The notes beneath the pieces were generated by a model that was given only the letters and a program-made list of their open reading frames with translations, ran no database searches and had not been told where the DNA came from. Of a stretch of DNA of 44,862 nucleotides, positions 1 through 8,883 are shown piece after piece. Each line of letters starts with the position of its first letter. Position 1 is the first letter of the stretch. A program made the translations under genes and the position numbers. The stretch comes from CAZKRL01 sp964555295 (GTDB taxonomy: Bacteria; Bacteroidota; Bacteroidia; Flavobacteriales_D; Sanyastnellaceae): contig CAZKRL010000023.1 of the NCBI GenBank assembly GCA_964555295.1, positions 1 to 44,862 of the forward strand, in the 5' to 3' direction.

Positions 1-788
1 TTCGCAAGAACCATCATCACAAAGCGCATCGGGGTTGTAGTTAAGTGCTTCAGGGTCAGTGCAACCGTCAGGTAGGACACACGCACCAGATTCGATTGTT
101 GCCGCTTCGTCATAGTTACAAGCTAAAGAATTGGTACAACCGTCGACAAATTCTTGGGAGCCCGGCATTATAACTGCGTCGATAACATGAACAACACCAT
201 TATCTGCAAGGATGTCTACAACAATAACTTGGGCATTATCTATAAAGACGCCGTTAGCATTGATATTTACATAAACGCTATCTCCATTCAATGTGGTTAC
301 AAACACATCGGAGACCAATGCAGAGGAAAGCACCTGAGAACCTAAAACATGATAAAGAAGAATATCCGCAAGGGCACCGGAAGGATCGGCCAAAAGAGCA
401 TCGAGAGTACCGGCGGGAAGAGCAGCAAACGCTTCATCCGTTGGCGCGAATACCGTGAAAGAACCTGGTCCACTCAAGACTTCAGAAAGTCCTGCTGCCT
501 CGATGGCTGTCTGTAGCGTATTGTGGACCTGACTATTCGAAATGATATCCATTACTGTACTATCATCAACCACCAATAACTCCGGTTGATGAAAACCTTG
601 AGTGATAATGAAGTTTCCGCCCGATAGTGTACTAATAAAGGTTTCACCAACCGTGTAATCCATCGTAAAGGTCGGTCCTGAATAGGTGCCACCTGAAGAG
701 GCAATAACGCTTGGACTCAAACTCTGAGAGCTAGAGTGAATTGCCAAGGACATAAAGACAAAAAACGGTAGTAGATAGTTTTTCATGT
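1..788 (-). CDS. Secreted fasciclin (FAS1) domain protein, C-terminus cut by window edge
   Basis: The reading frame opens at 788 with a signal peptide (MKNYLLPFFVFMSLAIHSSS) and runs off the left edge without a stop. Residues about 20-70 resemble the short N-terminal segment (GGTYSGPTFTMDYTVGE) common in Bacteroidota surface proteins. Residues about 78-212 form one fasciclin domain, with the typical FTVFAPTDEAFAALP and YHVLGS blocks and a VIDAVIMP ending. FAS1 domains mediate cell-surface or matrix adhesion. After it come at least two Cys-rich repeats of the form GCTxxxACNYxxxA, the same type as in the upstream neighbour. Only 39 nt separate it from that gene's stop, so the two are probably cotranscribed. 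A T9SS sorting domain is expected beyond the edge but cannot be seen. Confidence 0.85.
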
Positions 789-827
789 ATGGATTCAGTT
801 TAATGATTTCAAATTTTACCACAAAAG

Positions 828-3275
828 TCATCGCACAACTTCAAAACGCTTCATGCTCGAGTTCTTTCCATCAGTTATCCGCAAAGAGTACATACCTGGT
901 GAGAAATTAGAGAGTGTTATTTGGCTCGTCCAACCGCCAGACCATATAGTTCTTCCCAAACCATCAATAACTTCCATGTGAAGAGGTGTCCAATCGGGAT
1001 TCGCGATATTCAAGTAATTATTCGCAGGGTTGGGCCAAATATTGAAACCTGCCTGTGCAAATTCAATCACCTGATTGGCGCCTTGCAATTGAATATTTAT
1101 GGTCAGAATGCTATCACATCCATTGGGGCTCGGCGTGATTACCTCATAGCTACCGGGATCGAAAATAGTTGTATCTCCGAAACTAACCCCTTCGGCAAGT
1201 GATGCTGAATCCAACTGAAGATTGTAAGTAACCAACACGTCGTATTCGCAACTACCATCTTCACAGGCAGCGTTTACATCGTAATTACAAGCTTCATTAT
1301 CCAAACAACCGGGGAATACGCAAGAGCCATCGTCGCAACCCGCTGAGGTACTGTAATTGCAAGCTCCAGGGATAAAGCAGCCTGGATAAGAACATTGTCC
1401 ATTATCACAACCTGCCTGAGCACTATAGTTACAAGCTGTTATATCCGTACATCCGGGGTAAACACAAAGGCTAATCATAGGATCCGTTACTGCGGGATCG
1501 AAATTGCATGCGTTGAAATCCCCGCAACCTGTAATTTCGAGATCATCGCATACTCCATCATTATCACTATCGACATACAGACAATACGAATTATCAAAGC
1601 ATGAGGCGGTTAACACGTAGTTACAGGCAGTTGCATCACTACAACCTGGGGTTATACAGGAGCCGTTGTCACACCCTGCGGCTGCACTGAAATTACAAGC
1701 GTTAGGATCGGTACAACCTGGGAATACACATGTTCCATCCGAGGTTGTGGCCAAGGGGTTGTAATTGCATGCGCTGGGCAACAAGCAACCAGACAACTCG
1801 CATCCAACAGCCCCGTGGAATGCCACAAATGCCAATTGATTTGCGATACCGGTGTATATAGTGCCCGCACCCACTTCCTCCAGTACCCATGACGCGTTGG
1901 AGGTTGAGTTGGGTGAGTTGATGACAATACTGTAGCAGCCGGTGGCCAAACACCCGTAAATATTCGTTTCATTGAACGTCTCCACCACTAACGTATCTTG
2001 ATTTTGCCCTGAATTCGGGATAATGTACAATTCTGACCCTAACCAGTTTGATGGGTTCGTGTTGTCTAGGGCCATTAGGTAAGGAAACTTGCCGGGTGGA
2101 CATTGGGTACATGTACCATTATCGCAAAAGGCAGTTGAGTCGTAGTTGGAAGCTGTTGGATCTGTGCAACCAGAAGTGTAACCAACTGAGATAAATAGGG
2201 TGTCAGATACCAACCCTACAGCGCTAAAGGTTCCGGAGGAGAAAACGTCACCACTGATGGAGGACAATGTGTATACAGCTCCCTCCCAACTGTCAGAAGA
2301 AGCGTCGGTTACGACGAGACGATAATCGCATGAAAGTGCAGGCAAACAGAGCGGGCTTGAAAAAGGTGCGCCTCCAGATACTACAACACTTGTATCAGAT
2401 CCATCGATATACAACAGAGACCAATTGATATCCTGTGGTGCATTGCCTCCCGTAACGTCCAATTGAGCACAAACCCCATAGCAGCAACTATTATCATCAA
2501 TTAATGCCTCTGGATCGAAATTACAAGCCACTGGATCGGTACATCCCAAGTCTTCATCACAAACCCCGTCATTATTTATATCATTGAAACATGCATTAAA
2601 GCATTGATTGTATACGATGACGCTATTTCCAGCTGAGTCAACATACTGTAGATTGAAACAACCACTGAAATCCCCACAGGTGGTGAACTGTCCTATCAAA
2701 ACTCTACCATTTGAGTCGGCCATAGCAGGGCTCACGCCTTCGCACGGCAAACTGTATATGCTTACATCATCCCAGAAGAAACTAGATCCGTTATAGAGGT
2801 TACCATCTCCGTTATTGCCTTCGAAGTTATTTTGCCATTGTTGACAATAGTCCAAGTGCCCGGTGGTGCTACAGTTTGACTGACCCGAGCAGGATTGACC
2901 GATGGTGAGATAACTATCGAAAGCGAGAGTGGGTTGATTGGAGTTAGGACATGACAAATCAAAGCCCAGAGAGCTACCCGCTTCATGCTGGAACAGCCCG
3001 CAATTGAAGTTCATATTCGCGCTCTGATTTGCATCAGGTGTGCAATCTGCGTTGGGCTCTGAGGCAAATAAGGTAGTAAGAAAATTGTTATTGTTTTCAA
3101 ACTGAACATACACTCTGAAGGTTTTGTATCCCGTGAGATCATGACCCGCTTCGCCGTAGTTACCAACGTGCGATATGGATTCAAAATAGAAGGGATTATC
3201 AGCGAGCTGAGCGCGAAGCATAGCAGAGCTGAAAAGACCTAAAAATAAAATCAGTGATAAGTAAACTTTTTTCAT
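828..3275 (-). CDS. Large secreted Cys-rich repeat protein with T9SS C-terminal sorting domain
   Basis: An 815-residue exported protein of unknown role. A signal peptide (residues 1-23, ending MLRAQ) is followed by a Cys-containing N-terminal region of about 220 residues that I do not recognise. At least nine imperfect repeats of about 25-40 residues follow, of the form GCTDPxACNY...CDNGSC. Two longer inserts (about residues 270-370 and 390-495) have the look of beta-sandwich domains. The last 75 residues form a T9SS type A sorting domain (WPNPANNYLNI, then GLGRTIW, then FSPGMYSLRI), which predicts transport across the outer membrane and surface anchoring. The repeats carry many Asp/Asn residues and paired cysteines, so calcium binding or disulfide-stapled spacers are possible, but that is inference. 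Confidence 0.85.
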   Translation of the reverse strand: MKKVYLSLILFLGLFSSAMLRAQLADNPFYFESISHVGNYGEAGHDLTGYKTFRVYVQFENNNNFLTTLFASEPNADCTPDANQSANMNFNCGLFQHEAGSSLGFDLSCPNSNQPTLAFDSYLTIGQSCSGQSNCSTTGHLDYCQQWQNNFEGNNGDGNLYNGSSFFWDDVSIYSLPCEGVSPAMADSNGRVLIGQFTTCGDFSGCFNLQYVDSAGNSVIVYNQCFNACFNDINNDGVCDEDLGCTDPVACNFDPEALIDDNSCCYGVCAQLDVTGGNAPQDINWSLLYIDGSDTSVVVSGGAPFSSPLCLPALSCDYRLVVTDASSDSWEGAVYTLSSISGDVFSSGTFSAVGLVSDTLFISVGYTSGCTDPTASNYDSTAFCDNGTCTQCPPGKFPYLMALDNTNPSNWLGSELYIIPNSGQNQDTLVVETFNETNIYGCLATGCYSIVINSPNSTSNASWVLEEVGAGTIYTGIANQLAFVAFHGAVGCELSGCLLPSACNYNPLATTSDGTCVFPGCTDPNACNFSAAAGCDNGSCITPGCSDATACNYVLTASCFDNSYCLYVDSDNDGVCDDLEITGCGDFNACNFDPAVTDPMISLCVYPGCTDITACNYSAQAGCDNGQCSYPGCFIPGACNYSTSAGCDDGSCVFPGCLDNEACNYDVNAACEDGSCEYDVLVTYNLQLDSASLAEGVSFGDTTIFDPGSYEVITPSPNGCDSILTINIQLQGANQVIEFAQAGFNIWPNPANNYLNIANPDWTPLHMEVIDGLGRTIWSGGWTSQITLSNFSPGMYSLRITDGKNSSMKRFEVVR

Positions 3276-3320
3276 CCAGCAATCGAATTTCGTCCGAGGT
3301 TAATTGTTTCGGTATAGGCG

Positions 3321-3328
3321 CGAAAATA
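3321..3328 (-). promoter_or_regulatory. Possible -7 promoter box for the repeat-protein/fasciclin genes
   Basis: On the minus strand the sequence TATTTTCG differs at one base from the Bacteroidota -7 consensus TAnnTTTG. It lies about 46 nt upstream of the start codon at 3275. No clear -33 TTTG was found. The remaining stretch between 3276 and 3535 shows only a weak 5-bp hairpin near 3466-3480 and no gene. Confidence 0.35.
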
Positions 3329-3535
3329 GGAATAAGAATTCAGCTATTTTCATTTCAGCCAAAAAAATGCCTTTCTATCCTTCAAATTGTTGAGAAGTCA
3401 TTGCGAGTGTAGGCATTAACCGTAAGGAATTATTTGAAAACATAACTCGATAGCCATTCCTTAAACCGGATCTTTCCGGGTAACCTCATTTTTCCGTCAC
3501 AGAACTGTATGGAGACCTATATCTACCCTCAAGAA

Positions 3536-5074
3536 TCAAAGATCTTCGATATTCGAAAGAATCCAATCTGCCTGTCGCTGAATATCGGCTCTTTGTTGAG
3601 CTGTCATTTTGAGCAAACCTCTCACGGGCATGGCCATGCGTATATTCTTTCTAAAACTTTCCAAATGAGTTTCGATAAAATTCCAATACAATGCATTCAT
3701 CGGACATGCCTTAAGGCCAATTCTCTCTTTCGGATTGTAAGCACACTTGGAGCAATAATTACTCATTTTCTGAATGTATGCGGCGGCAGAGACGTAAGGT
3801 TTTGTGGCCAAGCTACCACCATCGGCAAACTGACTCATAGCGAGGGTATTAGGTAACTCCACCCATTCAATAGCATCGATATAGATCCCTAGATACCAAC
3901 GATGCACTTCCTCGGGATTTACACCAGCGAGCAGAGCAAAATTGCCGGTAATCATCAGTCTCTGGATATGGTGAGCGTAGGACCATTCCAAACTTTGTCC
4001 TATAGCCTCTTTCAGACAATTCATTTTCGTAGCTCCCGTCCAAAAGAAACTCGGTAAAGTGCGATTATGAGCAAAGTAATTCTTATCCCGGAATCCTGGC
4101 ATTTCATTCCAGTAAATACCCCTAATAAATTCTCTCCAACCTGCTATTTGCCGAACGAAGCCCTCAACCTGAGCGATCTGAATTTCCTGAGGACGCCGGC
4201 GAAACTCTTCAATTGCTGAGTTAATTACCTCAAGAGGAGAAATCAATTTCGTATTGAGCGCGAAGGAAAGCCGAGAATGAAAAAGAAAAGGTTCATCCGA
4301 GTGCATGGCATCCTGAAATGTTCCGAAATGAACCAACTGATGCTTACAAAACCACTCCAACCAAATCAATGCCTCCTCTCTTGTTACTGCCCAAGTAAAA
4401 TTTTTAGTATCGCATTGACCAATGGTATCAACACCCATACGCGCAAGCTCTTCGGCAATGTGCGACAAATTGTGAGAGAAGACTGGCGGACGAGGGAGTT
4501 TCTGACCTTTCTTGATGGGCGATCTGTTGAGTTCATCAAAATTCCATTTCCCGCCTTCCGGCTGATTATCCACCATCAACAAATTCAACTTCTTTCGAAC
4601 GTGGCGGTAGAATGTTTCCAATAAATACCGTTTACGATTTTGGAACAATTGACCTACCTCCTCACGGTGCGTTAGAAAATGCTCAGAATCTACCGCCCTC
4701 GAGGGAATGTCTATTTCTGATTCCAGATCTCTCAACACCTGTTGCAATCGATACTCATCGGGCTGTTGATACTCCCAACCAACATAAGTACCAGATTGGA
4801 AGATTTGCTTAAGATTAAGCGGAAATGATTGTAGGTTATTTGTATCGCTAATTTTCAGGTATATTACATCGTGCCCCAATCGCTGCAACTCTTCAGCGAA
4901 TGCGCGCATAGCAGCGAAAAAGCAGAGCACCTTTTGAATGTGATGCTTAACGTAATCTGTTTCAGTTTTGACCTCCATCATCACATAGGTGACATCAAGA
5001 TCAGTCAGCCGAAACCATGAGTGATGGATATTCAGCTGATCTCCGAGCACCAGACGTAAAAGTTTACCTTTCAT
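3536..5074 (-). CDS. phrB: Fe-S (6-4) photolyase of the PhrB / FeS-BCP class
   Basis: A DNA photolyase-related protein of about 512 residues that should use blue light and FAD to repair UV (6-4) photoproducts. The N-terminus (LRLVLGDQLN) is typical of the class. Near the C-terminus four cysteines have the layout C-x87-C-x2-C-x12-C, which equals the iron-sulfur ligand spacing of Agrobacterium PhrB (350/438/441/454). The frame is also open from an ATG at 5092, but the ATG at 5074 overlaps the upstream stop as ATGA and gives the family's usual N-terminus, so I prefer it. It is the last gene of a four-gene operon with DUF2256, an SDR protein and CRY-DASH. The family assignment is secure; substrate preference is inferred from the class. 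Confidence 0.92.
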   Translation of the reverse strand: MKGKLLRLVLGDQLNIHHSWFRLTDLDVTYVMMEVKTETDYVKHHIQKVLCFFAAMRAFAEELQRLGHDVIYLKISDTNNLQSFPLNLKQIFQSGTYVGWEYQQPDEYRLQQVLRDLESEIDIPSRAVDSEHFLTHREEVGQLFQNRKRYLLETFYRHVRKKLNLLMVDNQPEGGKWNFDELNRSPIKKGQKLPRPPVFSHNLSHIAEELARMGVDTIGQCDTKNFTWAVTREEALIWLEWFCKHQLVHFGTFQDAMHSDEPFLFHSRLSFALNTKLISPLEVINSAIEEFRRRPQEIQIAQVEGFVRQIAGWREFIRGIYWNEMPGFRDKNYFAHNRTLPSFFWTGATKMNCLKEAIGQSLEWSYAHHIQRLMITGNFALLAGVNPEEVHRWYLGIYIDAIEWVELPNTLAMSQFADGGSLATKPYVSAAAYIQKMSNYCSKCAYNPKERIGLKACPMNALYWNFIETHLESFRKNIRMAMPVRGLLKMTAQQRADIQRQADWILSNIEDL

Positions 5075-5226
5075 TTTTTGTTTCGTGAGCATCGTTCGCT
5101 ACAGTACTTTACGTCATCCCAATTTTTCTCCCATTTCTTGCGCCAAGCAAAAGGGCGGGTGCATGTGACACAAACCTTCGCAGGCAGATTCGACTTAGCA
5201 ACGGTTTTACCCTCGTAGTTCTTCAT
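5071..5226 (-). CDS. Small zinc-ribbon-like protein, DUF2256 family
   Basis: A 51-residue protein (starts MKNYEGKTVAKSNLPAKVC) with a CVTC pair, then the strongly basic/aromatic RPFAWRKKWEKNWDDVKYC and a closing CSERC. This CxxC...CxxxC layout with the RPFxWRKKW core is the hallmark of DUF2256, a short family with no known function that often sits beside photolyase genes. Its ATG overlaps the SDR stop (ATGA at 5223-5226) and its stop overlaps the photolyase ATG (ATGA at 5071-5074), so translation of the three genes is probably coupled. Zinc binding is inferred from the cysteines. Confidence 0.9.
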   Translation of the reverse strand: MKNYEGKTVAKSNLPAKVCVTCTRPFAWRKKWEKNWDDVKYCSERCSRNKK

Positions 5227-5915
5227 CCTACCCTCAGGTTGGCCATTCCTCCATCTACAGCCATAGTCTCACCCGTTATCCAACCCGCGTTATCCGACAG
5301 AAGAAAACAGGCTGCAGAGGCAAGATCAGACGGTTTACCAATCGACTTCATCGGGTGTCGCTTGGCCGCAGCTTCTTGTTTTTCGGGAGAATTCAAAAGT
5401 CGTTCAGAAAGTTTAGACTCTGTGAGGCCGGGAGCGATTACATTGAAACGAATTGCGGGAGCATACTCTGCCGCCAATGATCTGCTCAAACCTTCTAAAG
5501 CGGCTTTTGCGGCAGCAACACTCGTATGAAATGGCATTCCACATTTGACTGCTATAGTGCTAACGAAAACAACAGACGCATGACCAGCACTTTTCATTTG
5601 TGGTAAAAAATGTTGCACTGCCGCCACTGCACCCATCAGGTTTACGCGCAATTCCGTTGACCACTCTTCAGGGGTAATTCGGTGAAATGGTTTTAATTGA
5701 ATGGTACCGGGACAATAGATTAATCCATGCAGTGGCTTCTCAGTGATAGGAAAATTTCCGAAATCATAATCAGTTACCAGAAAATGTTCATCATAACAAT
5801 CCGAATGATCACTGCGGCCAATTCCAATAGTATGTTCTCCGACCCCTTGCAACAATTTTGACGCACTCTGACCCAAAGCGCTGGAAGATCCCACAATTAC
5901 AATATTCCTTTTCAT
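5223..5915 (-). CDS. SDR-family protein lacking the catalytic tyrosine, photolyase-linked
   Basis: A 230-residue Rossmann-fold protein of the short-chain dehydrogenase family. The cofactor loop (IVIVGSSSALG) is at residues 5-15, the serine of the usual active site is in VFVSTIA (Ser119), and the C-terminal GWITGETMAVDGG is classical. At the usual YxxxK position it reads VAAAK (Val133, Lys137), so the proton-donating tyrosine is absent. A normal NAD(P)-dependent oxidoreductase activity is therefore doubtful; a binding or regulatory role is possible. A TTG at 5921 would overlap the CRY-DASH stop, but the ATG at 5915 is the simpler start. It lies between CRY-DASH and DUF2256 in one operon. Confidence 0.9.
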   Translation of the reverse strand: MKRNIVIVGSSSALGQSASKLLQGVGEHTIGIGRSDHSDCYDEHFLVTDYDFGNFPITEKPLHGLIYCPGTIQLKPFHRITPEEWSTELRVNLMGAVAAVQHFLPQMKSAGHASVVFVSTIAVKCGMPFHTSVAAAKAALEGLSRSLAAEYAPAIRFNVIAPGLTESKLSERLLNSPEKQEAAAKRHPMKSIGKPSDLASAACFLLSDNAGWITGETMAVDGGMANLRVG

Positions 5916-5917
5916 AT

Positions 5918-7222
5918 TCAATTTGTTATCAGTTCAAAAATCTCTTCTTCAGGCTCAATAGCATTCCAACCCATCCAATGGTTCACGAACAATTTCATTG
6001 GATCATATTTTTCTTGTTGAAGTGTTGGATTGAACCTTCGAGACGGGCGAGAATCGCTGCCCACGCCAGCTAAATATGCCCAGTTACCGTAATTAGAACA
6101 TGGGTCGAAATCTATCAACATATGCTCGAAATAGCGTGCACCCCAGGTCCATTCGACCGCAAGATCATGTATCAAATAACTCGCCGCTATCTGCCGGGCC
6201 CGATTACCCATGAATCCAGTATGACCCAGCTCCCTCATACATGCGTTGACGATGGGCTCTGAAGTTTCACCGCGCACCCATTGACGAAATTTATGTCTAT
6301 CCTTTAGACCTATAGGTTCATTCCTTCCATTGTAACCTGATGAAACAAATATGCGATGAGCATGAATATCACTGATCCATTTAAAATATGAGCGCCAAAG
6401 CAATTCGAAAATCAGCCAGTACGATGATTTCGAGGAGCCGTATTCCAGTTCGAAGGTTTTAACAGCATCGAATACCTGAGCTGCGGAACAGCAACCAATG
6501 GCCAAATATGGAGCCAACATACTGCTATACCCATATCCCAACATTCCGTTTCGAGTTTCAACATACCTCTCGATACCTCCGCCGCTTCGCACGAAATCAT
6601 TTATTCTCAGCTGCGCCCATGACTCACCGCCGATAACAGCGCAATATGAATCTTCGGTATTTCGATTGCCTAGTGATTGTTTTGCTGCTTGGAGAACGTC
6701 TGAAGGAGGGGGCTGTCTAGCATCGGTAATACCTCTGACGAGCAAAGGTTCCATCTTGCGTCGATAATCAGTAAATATACTTTTAGGGTGCAAGGCAACC
6801 TCCGGCATCCAAGGAAAACGCTCTGCGTCTGATACATTTAGAACTACCCCGATCCTATCAAGGAGTTTTTTAAGCTGAACCTCTTGCCATCGTTCAAACC
6901 AGGAGAATCCCCGACTGCAAGTGACTTCAGTGATGCCCTCACTTATACAAATCCGAGGTATATCATCTAATGGGTTTAGCGCTGATTTGTATAGTTTGCA
7001 ATTCCATTCGTTCAAACGAATTTCAAGCTCCGACAATGCTTGACGCAAAAAATCCCTTCTGAATCGAGAGGGAGGCAATGGCGAGGAGAAAGAATTAGTT
7101 GTATGATCAGAATAATAAAATACGCCATTGTAATCGTAACCCAACTCGCCCGAGAAGTGTTGGTCAGAGACACGTAAATCAGCCCTGAACCAAAACATAT
7201 TTCGCGATACTGACATTCTCAT
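5918..7222 (-). CDS. Cryptochrome DASH / photolyase-family protein
   Basis: A 434-residue FAD flavoprotein, first gene of the photolyase operon. The N-terminal alpha/beta domain begins MFWFRADLRVSD. The C-terminal FAD domain holds the DASH signature region at about residues 340-400: FMGNRARQIAASYLIHDLAV, then WGARYFEHMLIDFDPCSNYG and NWAYLAGVGSDSRP. CRY-DASH proteins repair cyclobutane dimers, mainly in single-stranded DNA, and may act in light signalling. An ATG eight codons downstream (7198) is an alternative start. Two nucleotides separate its stop from the SDR ATG. No clear promoter box was seen in the 156 nt that separate it from the divergent SiaB-like gene. Confidence 0.92.
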   Translation of the reverse strand: MRMSVSRNMFWFRADLRVSDQHFSGELGYDYNGVFYYSDHTTNSFSSPLPPSRFRRDFLRQALSELEIRLNEWNCKLYKSALNPLDDIPRICISEGITEVTCSRGFSWFERWQEVQLKKLLDRIGVVLNVSDAERFPWMPEVALHPKSIFTDYRRKMEPLLVRGITDARQPPPSDVLQAAKQSLGNRNTEDSYCAVIGGESWAQLRINDFVRSGGGIERYVETRNGMLGYGYSSMLAPYLAIGCCSAAQVFDAVKTFELEYGSSKSSYWLIFELLWRSYFKWISDIHAHRIFVSSGYNGRNEPIGLKDRHKFRQWVRGETSEPIVNACMRELGHTGFMGNRARQIAASYLIHDLAVEWTWGARYFEHMLIDFDPCSNYGNWAYLAGVGSDSRPSRRFNPTLQQEKYDPMKLFVNHWMGWNAIEPEEEIFELITN

Positions 7223-7378
7223 GGTTATAACATTCTGATACCATTAGAGTTCTCTTTTCATGGGCGCAGGACGTATATGACCTGGCAATTCTCCAGCAAT
7301 ATCAAAGCCATCAAGCGGTTGTCATTTCGAAATATTAGGATACCTTTACACGCGAGCACTTTTTTGATAGAACAATAA

Positions 7379-8485
7379 ATGTCTAAAATGCCTGTGGATT
7401 TCAGTGAGATCGTCTTTCTATTGAGAGATTATCGCATGTCATTCTTTCTAAGGGGCAATTTCGCTGAACGTTACACAAACACTATAGTTGACTTATCGGA
7501 AAATGTGGCAAATCAAATGGAGGAGGGATTTTTCTCCAGGAAGATGTCATTCATGTTGGTGGAAAGTTTTCAGAACATTCTTAAGCACGGCCAAACCCAA
7601 GAAACATTGGGTGTTCAGTTAGAGGATGAAGGAATATTCAGTTTCAAGGTAAACGAAAAAGGAAATTTCATCAACTCGATCAACTTCATCCAACCGGGCG
7701 ATGATGAAGGATTGAGAATGTCGATTGATTACATCAACAGTTTGGATAAGGCGTCCTTGAAATCGTATTACATGGACAGCCTTAAGAATAACGAAATGAG
7801 TTCTAAAGGCGGAGCAGGATTGGGCTTTATTGAGATGGCTAGAAAGTCGGGATCGAAAATTCTATATCGCATCGAGCATAATGAAGGAAGTCCAATCCAT
7901 TTCCATCAACAAATCAGTCTAAAGAGAAACGATGATAACGGGGAAGAGCCCGATGAGATAATTGTCACCGACAAAATATACCGGGCCATGCGCCAAATGG
8001 AATTGGTCATGTTATACCAAGGTGATTTCTCTCCAAAAATTATGCTGCCGCTCATCGAGATGGCGGAGCAATCTATTCAAAACAGCGATTCGGAAACTCC
8101 ACCCTCGATTCGTGCTGCACATGTGGTGGTTGAAATGATTCAGAACATTCAACGGCATGGCATCCATACATCAGAGGCACCGAGTAACGGATATTTCGCT
8201 GTAGGAAGAGAGAATGACCGCACTTACCTCATTACAGTAAATCCTGTTCATAGTTCTGAAGTTGTGGAATTGAAAAAGCGACTCGATGATATCAATGCAC
8301 TGGACGAGGCGGGCAGGAAAGATCTTTTGAGGAGCATATTAAAGGCATCATTAGCAGAAGATCAACCCACATCCCGCGGATTGGGTCTTTCGGAAATTGC
8401 TGGATCCACCCGTGGACCTCTCGCCTATTCATTCACACCAAGCTCCCAAGGGATTGAGCTTTTCACTCTTCAGGTGGAGATTTGA
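7379..8485 (+). CDS. Tandem-duplicated SiaB-like (DUF6272) protein, histidine-kinase-like ATPase fold
   Basis: 368 residues made of two related halves. Each half has an N-box-like helix (ESFQNILKHG at about residue 62; EMIQNIQRHG at about 253) and a glycine-rich G-box-like segment (GGAGLGFIEMARKSG at about 144; TSRGLGLSEIAG at about 335). This pattern fits the SiaB family, anti-sigma-factor-like protein kinases that usually have one such domain of about 180 residues and act on an STAS partner with a PP2C phosphatase. No SiaA or SiaC homologue is next to it. A box TACCTTTA lies about 35 nt upstream of the ATG. The gene is monocistronic or leads rpsT by 66 nt. Confidence 0.75.
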   Translation: MSKMPVDFSEIVFLLRDYRMSFFLRGNFAERYTNTIVDLSENVANQMEEGFFSRKMSFMLVESFQNILKHGQTQETLGVQLEDEGIFSFKVNEKGNFINSINFIQPGDDEGLRMSIDYINSLDKASLKSYYMDSLKNNEMSSKGGAGLGFIEMARKSGSKILYRIEHNEGSPIHFHQQISLKRNDDNGEEPDEIIVTDKIYRAMRQMELVMLYQGDFSPKIMLPLIEMAEQSIQNSDSETPPSIRAAHVVVEMIQNIQRHGIHTSEAPSNGYFAVGRENDRTYLITVNPVHSSEVVELKKRLDDINALDEAGRKDLLRSILKASLAEDQPTSRGLGLSEIAGSTRGPLAYSFTPSSQGIELFTLQVEI

Positions 8486-8524
8486 AAAAAAACACCCTCA
8501 ACCAGAATATTTTAAAATTCCGAC

Positions 8525-8532
8525 TATATTTG
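8525..8532 (+). promoter_or_regulatory. -7 promoter box of rpsT
   Basis: TATATTTG matches the Bacteroidota -7 consensus TAnnTTTG exactly and lies 19 nt before the rpsT ATG, which implies a very short leader. No convincing -33 TTTG occurs at 19-21 nt upstream. Confidence 0.5.
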
Positions 8533-8551
8533 CCGCCCAATTTGAAAGATT

Positions 8552-8803
8552 ATGGCAAATCATAAGTCGTCTATTAAGCGAATCAGATCTACGGAAACGA
8601 AGCGTCTTCGCAATAAATATTATCATAAAACCATGCGTAACGCAATGCGCAAATTGCGATCGCTGAAGAATAAGGCGGAAGCCAGTGCGCTTCTTCCAAA
8701 AGTCTTTGGCATGCTTGACAAATTGGCCAAAAACAATGTCATCCATGATAACAAATCAAGCAATTTGAAAAGTAAGGCACAAATTTTCGTGAACACATTA
8801 TAA
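8552..8803 (+). CDS. rpsT: 30S ribosomal protein S20
   Basis: An 83-residue basic protein starting MANHKSSIKRIRSTETKRLR, with the family's NKYYHKTMRNAMRKL helix and a C-terminal IHDNKSSNLKSKAQ segment. S20 binds 16S rRNA early in 30S assembly. Length and start fit the family. It has its own TATATTTG promoter box and is followed by a strong intrinsic terminator, so it is probably transcribed alone. Confidence 0.97.
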   Translation: MANHKSSIKRIRSTETKRLRNKYYHKTMRNAMRKLRSLKNKAEASALLPKVFGMLDKLAKNNVIHDNKSSNLKSKAQIFVNTL

Positions 8804-8826
8804 ACTTGTTATTCCAAGATATTCCG

Positions 8827-8854
8827 AGGCCCTCGCAATGAGGGCCTTTTTTTT
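8827..8854 (+). terminator. Rho-independent terminator after rpsT
   Basis: An 8-bp perfect stem (AGGCCCTC / GAGGGCCT) with a 5-nt loop GCAAT, running into eight T residues. It lies 23 nt after the rpsT stop. Confidence 0.9.
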
Positions 8855-8883
8855 GTGACATATCGGAAAGAATAAAAATCACA

